Source of the DNA: Benincasa hispida
Taxonomy: Eukaryota > Streptophyta > Magnoliopsida > Cucurbitales > Cucurbitaceae
NCBI RefSeq assembly: GCF_009727055.1
Contig: NC_052349.1
Location: 96,312,898-96,376,897 of the forward strand
Direction of reading: 5' to 3'
DNA: 64,000 nucleotides
Below, piece by piece: positions 57,552 through 64,000 of the stretch (positions within the stretch are counted from its first letter, which is position 1; every line of letters starts with the position of its first letter). Both the position numbers and the translations under genes were made by a program. A model generated the notes under the pieces. That model was not told the DNA's origin and searched no databases. It saw nothing but the letters and a program-made list of their open reading frames with translations.

Positions 57552-59050
57552 ATGGCTACCACGACACTAAGTTTACTTGTCGATGACAAATTAACTGGCA
57601 AAAATTATGCTAGTTGGAAAAACACCATAAAAACGATTTTAATCATCGATGATCTATGTTTCGTCCTGATGGAGGATTGTCCTCCATAGGGGTGGTCATT
57701 CAAACCGCAAAATCGAACCGTTTCTAAAAACCGAACCGAACCAGAAACTCATTGAAATCGAAAAATGCGATTCGATCCGGTTTGAAGAAATTTTGAAACC
57801 GAATTAATTCGGTTCGGTTCGGTTTCACTTTTGAAAACGAAATTTGAAATCGAACCGAATTTTTTTTTCACTAATATATATATANAAAAATTGAGAAGAA
57901 ATAAACTTAACTTTCAAAAATAAAAAAACAAACTATTACCAAATCGAATCATCTTTCTCCTTTTTATATATATTTAAAAAAAGACTAAAACCGAATTTAA
58001 AACCAAACCACTTTTAATTTAAAGAATAAAATCAAATCGAATCGAACCGAACCGAACCGTTTCCACCCCTAGTCCTCCCATTCCACCTTTTACTGCTGCT
58101 CGAAATGTTCAAGAAGCATATGAGCGAGATGCACAAGGGAAAAGGAGAAGACACGAGTGTATATCTTTGCAAGCCTTAACAAAGTCTTTGCCAAGAAGCA
58201 TGAGCCCATGGTCACTACACATGAGATCATAGAGTCCCTGAGGGGAATGTTCGGACAACCGTCCGCATAGCTCAGGCACGACGCTCTTAAGCACATCTTC
58301 AATTCACGTATGCAAGATGGGTCATCTGTTTGGGAACACATTCTCAACATGATAATCCACTTTAACATGGCATAGATGAACGGGTTAAGCATCGATGAGG
58401 CCAGCTAGGTTAGCATCATTTTGGAATCTTTACATTAAAGTTTCCTACACTTCCATAGTAATACTGTTCTGAACAGGATTGACTACAATCTGACTACCCT
58501 GCTCAATGAGCTGTAGACTTTCCAATTCTTATTGAAAAGTAAGGAGGATAAGGGTGAAGCAAATATTGCTTTATCATCTAAAAAGTTTCACAAAGGTTCG
58601 ACCTTAGGAACTAAGTGTGCACATTCTTCCTCCGGCACCAAAAAGTGGAAGAAGTAGAAGGGTGGAAAGAGGAAGACTGTCGCTAACCCAGGAATTGTTG
58701 CTCCAAGGGGTAGACAACCAGTGACGGTTGACAACGGAAAGTGTTTCCATTGCAACTAGGATGGACACTAGAAGAGAAACTGTCCCAGATATTTGACAGA
58801 AAAGAAGAAGGCCAAACAAGGTAAATGTGATTTACTTGTTTTGGAATCTTGTTTACTAGAGAATGATGATTCTTCCTGGATTATTGACTTTGAGGCCACT
58901 AAACATGTTTTTTTCTCTTAATTTTAGGCAATTAATTCCTGACGGTAACTTGATGCTGATGAGATGACACTGCGAGTTGAAACCGGACACGTCGTCTCAG
59001 CTGTGGCAGTGGGAGGTCTCCGGTTATCTTTATAGAACAAAATTTTCATT
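57552..59050 (+). pseudogene. A2 gag, zinc knuckle and protease, degenerate
   Basis: Gag starts at 57552 (MATTTLSLLVDDKL, YASWKNTIKTILIIDD), is split by a MITE, and resumes at 58080 with AARNVQEAYERD. LRGMFGQPSAQL and NRIDYNLTTLLNELQ follow with several stops. The CCHC knuckle at 58742-58783 has all four ligands but TAG codons at 58757 and 58769. The protease core reads SWIIDFEATKHV (58876-58911), so DSG is DFE. ETGHVVSAVAVGGL follows. Confidence 0.88.
57687..58071. mobile_element. hAT-type MITE in A2 gag
   Basis: 385 bp between TAGGGGTGG and CCACCCCTA inverted ends. The 8-bp flanks are GTCCTCCA (57679-57686) and GTCCTCCC (58072-58079). The interior is rich in CGGTTCGGTT and ACCGAACCG words and has no coding capacity. 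It splits the gag codons after EDCPP. Confidence 0.92.
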
Positions 59051-60470
59051 TTGAATGATGTATTTGTTGCTCCTGATTTAAAAAATAACTTAGTTTCTGT
59101 AAAGTGTCTTTTAGAACATCATTATCAAATTAGCTTTTCTTACGATAAAGTGTTTATTACTAAGAATGGTATTGATATATGTTCTGCTAAACTGGAAAAC
59201 AATTTGTTGTTACTAAGGCCGTTAGCAACAAATGCCCTCCATAACATAGAGATGTTTAAAACTGTCGTAACTCAACACAAATGACCTATAATTTCTCTTA
59301 AGAAAAATGCCCATCTTTAGCACCTAAGACTAGGACACATCAATCTCAATAGGATTGAGAGGTTGGTGAAGAATGGACTTCTAAGTCAGTTAGAAGAAAA
59401 TTCTTTACTTGTGTGTGAGTCGTACCTTGAAGAAAAGATGACTAAAAGGCCTTTTACTGGAAAAGGTAATAGGGTTAAAGAACCTCTAAAGCTAGTCCAT
59501 TTAGACCTTTATGGTCCGATGAATGTAAAAGCTAGGGGAGATTATGAATATTTCATCACTTTCACTAATGATTATTCTAGATATGGGTACGTTTATTTAA
59601 TGCAACATAAGTCTGAGTCTTTTGAAAAGTTCAAAGAATTCAAGGCTAAAGTTGAAAATGCATTAAATAGAACGATTAGAACACTTCGATCTGATCGAGG
59701 TGGAGAGTTTATGGATTTAACTTTCTAGAACTATTTGATAGAATATGGAATAGTATCCCAACTCTCAGCACCTGGTACACTTCAGCAAAATGGTGTATCA
59801 GAGAGGAGAAATTGAACCCTACTGGACATGGTTCGGTCTATGATGAGTTACGCTTCCTTACCTGACTTGTTTTGAGGCTATGCAGTGGAGACTACAGCGT
59901 ATATCTTGAATTGTGTTCCCTCCAAGAGTGTTGTCAAAACACATATGGAGTTATGGAATGGTCGTAAAGCTATTTCAGAATCTGGGATTGCCCAACACAT
60001 ATGCTTGAGGTCAATCCTAAGAAACTGAAACCACGTTCAAGGTTTTGCCTATTTGTACGCTATCCCAAGGAAACGAGAGGTGGTTATTTTTATGATCTTA
60101 AAGAAAACAAAGTATTCATATCGACAAATGCTACTTTTCTTAAGGAAGACCACATAAGGGAGCACAGACCTAGAAGTAAAATCGTGATGAATGAGATTTC
60201 CAAAGAAACTACTGAATCTTCAACAAGAGTTGTTGAAGATCCTAGTACTTCAACAAGAGTTGTTGAAGTAGGTTCATATAGTAGGTCAAATCCACCTCAA
60301 GTATTGTGGGAGCCTCGGTGTATTGGAAGGGTTGTGAACCTACCTATTCGCTATATGCTTTTAACTAAAATCCTAGCTATGGTAGCTGATGGTGAGGTTA
60401 AGAGGCAATGGAGGATTTTGATAGAGATGAATGGATCAAAGCCTACGAATCTCGAAATGGAGTATTGAAT
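59051..60470 (+). pseudogene. A2 pre-integrase zinc region and integrase, degenerate
   Basis: HLRLGHINLNRIERLV with VCESYLEEK (second Cys changed to Tyr) is the pre-integrase region, preceded by a TAG where Trp is usual. The integrase core has HLDLYGPM and FTNDYSRYGY (the two Asp), LRSDRGGEF, and NGVSERRN (Glu). It carries a TAG at 59727-59729 and TGA codons after ERRN and before GYAVET. The C-terminal part (VFISTNATFLKED, SSTRVVEDPSTSTRVVE repeat) runs into the linker. Confidence 0.88.
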
Positions 60471-61966
60471 GGATCAAAGCTACGGATCTCGAAATGGAGT
60501 CTATGTACTTCAAGTCAGTATGGGATCTTGTAGATTAACCTAGTAGGGTTAAACCTATAGGATGTAAATGGATCTACAAGAGGAAATAGGGTGCTGATGG
60601 GAAGGTGCAAACCTTCAAGGCTAGACTTGTGGCAAAGGGTTATACCTAGGTAGAGAAAGTCGACTATAAGGAGACTTTCTCGCTCGTTGCCATGCTAAAG
60701 TCTATCTAGTGCCTCCTATCCATTGCCTCATATTATGGCTATGAGATATGGAAAATGGATGTCAAGACTGCTTTTCTGAATAGCAATCTTGAGGAGACCA
60801 TTTATATGGTGCAGATTGAGGGATTCATAATTTAAGGTCAAGAGAAAAAGGTTTGTAAGCTTAATCGATCCATTTATAGACTGAAACAGGCATTTCGATC
60901 TTGGAATATAAAGTTTGATACTGCGATCAAATCTTATGGCTTTGATCAGAACGTTGATGAGCTTTGTGTCTAAAAGAAGATCATCAACGGTTCAATAGTT
61001 TTTCTAGTGTTATATGTGAATGATATCCTACTCATTGGGAATGACGTAGGTTTACTGTACAATTAAGAACTGGCTAGCGATTGGGAGAGGCTCAGTTTGT
61101 TTTGGGTATTAAGATGTTTTGAGATCGAAAGAATAAAATGCTAGCACTGTCTCAGGCACCCTATATTGACAAGATGCTTGTCAAGTATTCGATGCAGAAC
61201 ACTAAGAAGGGCCTATTGCCACGGAGTTACTTTGTCTAAGGAATAGTGTCCTAAGACACCTCAAGAAGTTGAGGATATGAGACGGGTCCCCTATGCATCT
61301 GTCATTAGCAGTTTGATGTATGCGATGTTATGTACTAAACCTGACATCTGTTATGCAATGGGGATAATCAGTAGATATCAATCTAATCCAGGATTAGATC
61401 ACTGGACAACCGTTAAGAACATCCTCAAGTATCTAAAGAGAATGAGAAACTACATGCATGTGTATGGTTCTAAGGATTTGATCCTTACATGATACACGCA
61501 CTCTGATTTTCAGACTGATAGGGATTCTCAGAAATCCACATCAGGATTAGTATTCACTCTTAACGGGGGAGTAGTAGTATGGTGAAGCACCAAGCAGGGG
61601 TACATCGCGGACTCCACCATGGAGGTTGAGTATGTAGCGACTTGTGAAGCTGCTAAGGAGGTCCTTGGCTCAGAAAATTCTGACTGATCTGGAAGTTGTT
61701 CCAGATATGTCAAAGGCCCTCGCACTTTATTGTGATAATACTAGTGCTGTGGCTAATTTCCGAGAGCCTAGAAGTAATAAGCTCGGCAAGCACATAGAGC
61801 GAAAGTATCATCTCATTCGAAAAATTGTGCATCGAGGGGATGTGATTGTCATGAAAACAGCTTCGGAGCATAACGTTGCTGATTTGTTTACAAAGGTTCT
61901 CACGGATACAGTGTTTGAGGGTCAGCTGCAGAGTATGGGTCTATGGTACAGACCACAGCGGGACTA
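60471..61966 (+). pseudogene. A2 reverse transcriptase and RNase H, degenerate
   Basis: RT shows PIGCKWIYKR, WKMDVKTAFLN and LNRSIYRLKQAFRSW. The active site reads YVND (61013-61024), so the first catalytic Asp of YVDD is Asn. Many stops lie in the RT frame. RNase H has SDFQTDRDSQKST, VEYVATCEAAKE and LYCDNTSAVANF, and ends ADLFTKVLTDTVFEGQLQSMG, with frameshifts. It ends just before the first polypurine-like tract. Confidence 0.88.
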
Positions 61967-62074
61967 GGGCAAGTGGGAGATCTTGTACTGGGCGTGTTAT
62001 TCCTAGTTTATTATTTTATGTACTTGTATTTTATTATCTTTTACACCCCACTAGCTTTAGGACAAGTGAGAGAT
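61967..62074 (+). promoter_or_regulatory. A2 3' end with two polypurine-like tracts
   Basis: GGGCAAGTGGGAGAT (61968-61982) follows the pol end. AGGACAAGTGAGAGAT (62059-62074) abuts the LTR. The first is the more intact copy. Confidence 0.5.
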
Positions 62075-62202
62075 TGTTGGAGCTGATGCCCTAAATCTCG
62101 TATGGTTCTATAGTTTGTAAGCTTTGAACAAACTCTTATATGATATTTTTAATCACTTTGTCTATAAAATATGTGATATTTTAGTTGCATTAACCACAAA
62201 TT
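62075..62202 (+). repeat. A2 3' LTR, first 128 bp
   Basis: TGTTGGAGCTGATGCCC start. It matches the 5' LTR up to TTAACCACAAA, where A4 interrupts. Confidence 0.85.
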
Positions 62203-64000
62203 TGAAGGAACTCTAAATAGAGAACCATGTGAGCAGAAGTGGATCGTTCCAAATCCCATTGAGAAAGAACAAAAACAATTACAGTCCAACAAAACAGATT
62301 ATACATAAACAATAAATTAGAGCATGCTTTTTTTAAATGAACAGACAAGGGATAAAGTATGAAAACGTTTGAAGAACCTTTTTTCAAGTATCTCTCGATC
62401 ATTCAGCAACTTGTTCAATAGCATGAACTCGAACACAACGATCAGAACTCGATCTCAATGAATGACTGGATGAACCTCGATCACAGTCAAGTTCAACTCG
62501 ATCCCCGAACCTCGAATGGAACTAGAATACCACCACAAGAGTTACCTTGGTATTCTCGGTATGAGAATCCAGGAGTTATGGGCTCTGTGTGACTTGGATT
62601 AAGGAATGAAGGAGGTGGACGATCGAGTAAGTGGGAGAAGGATGAAGTCTATCGTATAGAGTAGATACTCGATTGTTTAGTAAGAAGAAGCCTATCGTAT
62701 AGAATTACTACTCGATCGTATAGTAATGAGTAACTATCGTGTAGTAAACTTGATACTTGATCGTTTAGGTTGTGGGATGCTGTCATTTAGTAAAACTATT
62801 TTACTCGATAGTCTTTTCTTTTGTGAAACAATACAATTAATCAACCACACGACTTGGAAAATAATATTCCTTTTATCTCACAGTTACCATAACCGTGCAA
62901 AACCTCCCACTCAATTTGGTTATTAAAGAAAAAGAATAATTAATTATCATATAATTAATATATTATAAATAAATATAATAACCAACTTATCATATTATAT
63001 TTATAACCTATAATTTTAATATTTCATCATATGAAACATATAAACTATAGTTCTTTTTCTATTTTATGGTATTTAATATAAATCATATTTATATTAGTTC
63101 CTCTAATGATAATGTATCAAATACATCATATCAATTATATCACATATAATTGAATTTTCTCTTGTTAATTTGAACACTTTGAACTAACCCAAAATTCAAT
63201 TCTCAACTTGAACCCATTGAGCTACCAAGGGGACCTTATGAACCTGTAGCTTGAAGCTCCAACCGTATGTGAATAACTGACTAAACTCTTTAATCACGAT
63301 ATTTACTATCCGTTAACTGTCGGGCACTCCACTAAAGACCGACAGTTGCACTTTTCGCACTACATATATATTTATATGTTCATATGACTAATCAACAGTG
63401 CGAAAACCCTTCACAAATCGCTCGTAAGTACAGCTGGGTTAATTTACCGTTTTATCCCTATAGTTACATCTAACTCCTTAAGTACCATTGATTCCTCTAA
63501 TGAACAATAAGTCATAGCCCTACTATGACTGAGTTCTCTCTTCCCAAGAGAGGGTGTAGCTACTATGTTCAAGACCCGAAATCATCATTTAAGGGAGAAA
63601 TTTATCTACTTACCCCTACTTCGGGGAAGGAGTGAATTCCGTCTTGTGTAGCTAAGTTCCCAACTCCCCAATCAAACGAATCCTCGAAATAGTAGGATTG
63701 TCGAGTTTGCAATTTGACCACTCTCACCCATACAAATCAAAGGATCACCCTCATGAGTAGGAATTCCCAACTCACTCAGGATTAAGGTCATTTGACCTAT
63801 TTTCATTCTAGTGAAATGTAAGTCTTAATGATGAACGACGTTACATAAAGAGACTAGTCATTTTGTGGTTCGGTCTTATACAAACTCTTTGTATAGGATA
63901 CCTCCACTCGCATGTCTTCACATGAATGGTCAGGATCAGACCATTTGTAGCACTTTACAACACTTGTAACATCTACAAAGCGGGTCGTATCCGTAATGTC
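62203..64000 (-). mobile_element. A4: A-family LTR, minus strand, running off the window
   Basis: TGAAGGAACTC at 62203 is the reverse complement of the LTR 3' end (GAGTTCTTTCA). The rest aligns in reverse with 51135-53103, as far as the CATTAGAGG to GTAACAC blocks. It is either a solo LTR or the 3' LTR of a minus-strand element inserted in A2's 3' LTR. A target duplication cannot be tested because the other end is outside. Confidence 0.85.
62618..62795 (-). repeat. Half-site array in the A4 LTR
   Basis: ATCGTATAG at 62650, 62694 and 62715, ATCGTGTAG near 62736 and ATCGTTTAG near 62760, with decayed copies between. Spacing is 20-45 bases. The position within the LTR corresponds to the A1 and F arrays. 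Confidence 0.75.

Larger units (their letters stand above)
51135..62202 (+). mobile_element. A2: near-full-length copia element, plus strand
   Basis: 5' LTR 51135-53103, primer site 53104-53121, leader, gag at 57552, protease, integrase, RT, RNase H to about 61966, polypurine tract, and the first 128 bp of the 3' LTR (62075-62202). B3 (54884-56836) and a MITE (57687-58071) are nested within. The coding region carries many stops, so the element is dead. Confidence 0.92.

Noticed and set aside
57687..58071. Possible telomere-like or satellite tract (GGTTCGGTT repeats)
   Set aside because: Inverted ends and an 8-bp duplication show a single MITE insertion.
1..64000. tRNA, rRNA or miRNA genes
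   Set aside because: I saw no cloverleaf with A and B boxes and no rRNA stretch. Primer binding sites resemble tRNA 3' ends but are parts of retroelements. Hairpins found belong to transposable elements.

Overview
This is nuclear DNA from a flowering plant. The only host gene I can fully support is a ten-exon, GT-AG-spliced gene on the minus strand at 639-5592. Its deduced 291-residue product is the plant protein NEOXANTHIN-DEFICIENT 1 (NXD1). Everything from 6901 to the end of the window, about 57 kb, is transposable elements nested inside one another. The species cannot be named from this. A eudicot fits the NXD1 sequence and gene structure; a cucurbit is only a guess. Ten consecutive Ns (55545-55554), two single Ns and two unremoved sequencing-library adapter junctions (15792-15829 and 47565-47602) show that this is a draft short-read assembly. 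Layout, outermost layer first. (1) 1-57 may be the last codons of a convergent plus-strand gene. (2) NXD1 follows, with a hairpin element in its fifth intron. (3) At 6901 a Ty1/copia element called C starts (plus strand). Its 5' LTR is split: 6901-7636, then 39900-41146. A primer binding site, a leader and a broken gag follow. (4) A 5'-truncated copia piece, A1 (RNase H plus one LTR), sits inside that LTR at 7637-39899 between perfect GGACT target duplications. (5) A hAT DNA transposon sits inside A1's LTR at 10187-39694. Its transposase gene is torn into an N-terminal part (37912-38408) and a C-terminal part (about 12645-13600). (6) The hAT element holds a solo LTR (B1), a minus-strand copia array E in which one LTR serves two units, a Ty3/gypsy element G1, a gypsy solo LTR G0, and a minus-strand copia element F with complementary LTR truncations. 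From 43470 on, C's gag is interrupted by a gypsy solo LTR (G2) and then by a gypsy element with a protease remnant (G3). G3 is followed by truncated LTRs G4 and B2, then by the plus-strand copia element A2 (51135-62202). A2 carries a solo LTR (B3) in its leader and a small hAT MITE in its gag. A minus-strand LTR (A4) cuts A2's 3' LTR and runs off the window. No retroelement here has an intact reading frame. All pol genes carry stops, frameshifts or deletions, so any mobility would have been in trans. The most unusual signals are structural. Arrays of a dyad-symmetric word (half-site ATCGYNTAG) occur in different compartments of several copia families. The first bases of the gypsy LTRs form a hairpin whose stem covaries between copies. 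A duplicated motif lies in the copia leaders. Two A-family copies share amber codons at the same three positions.
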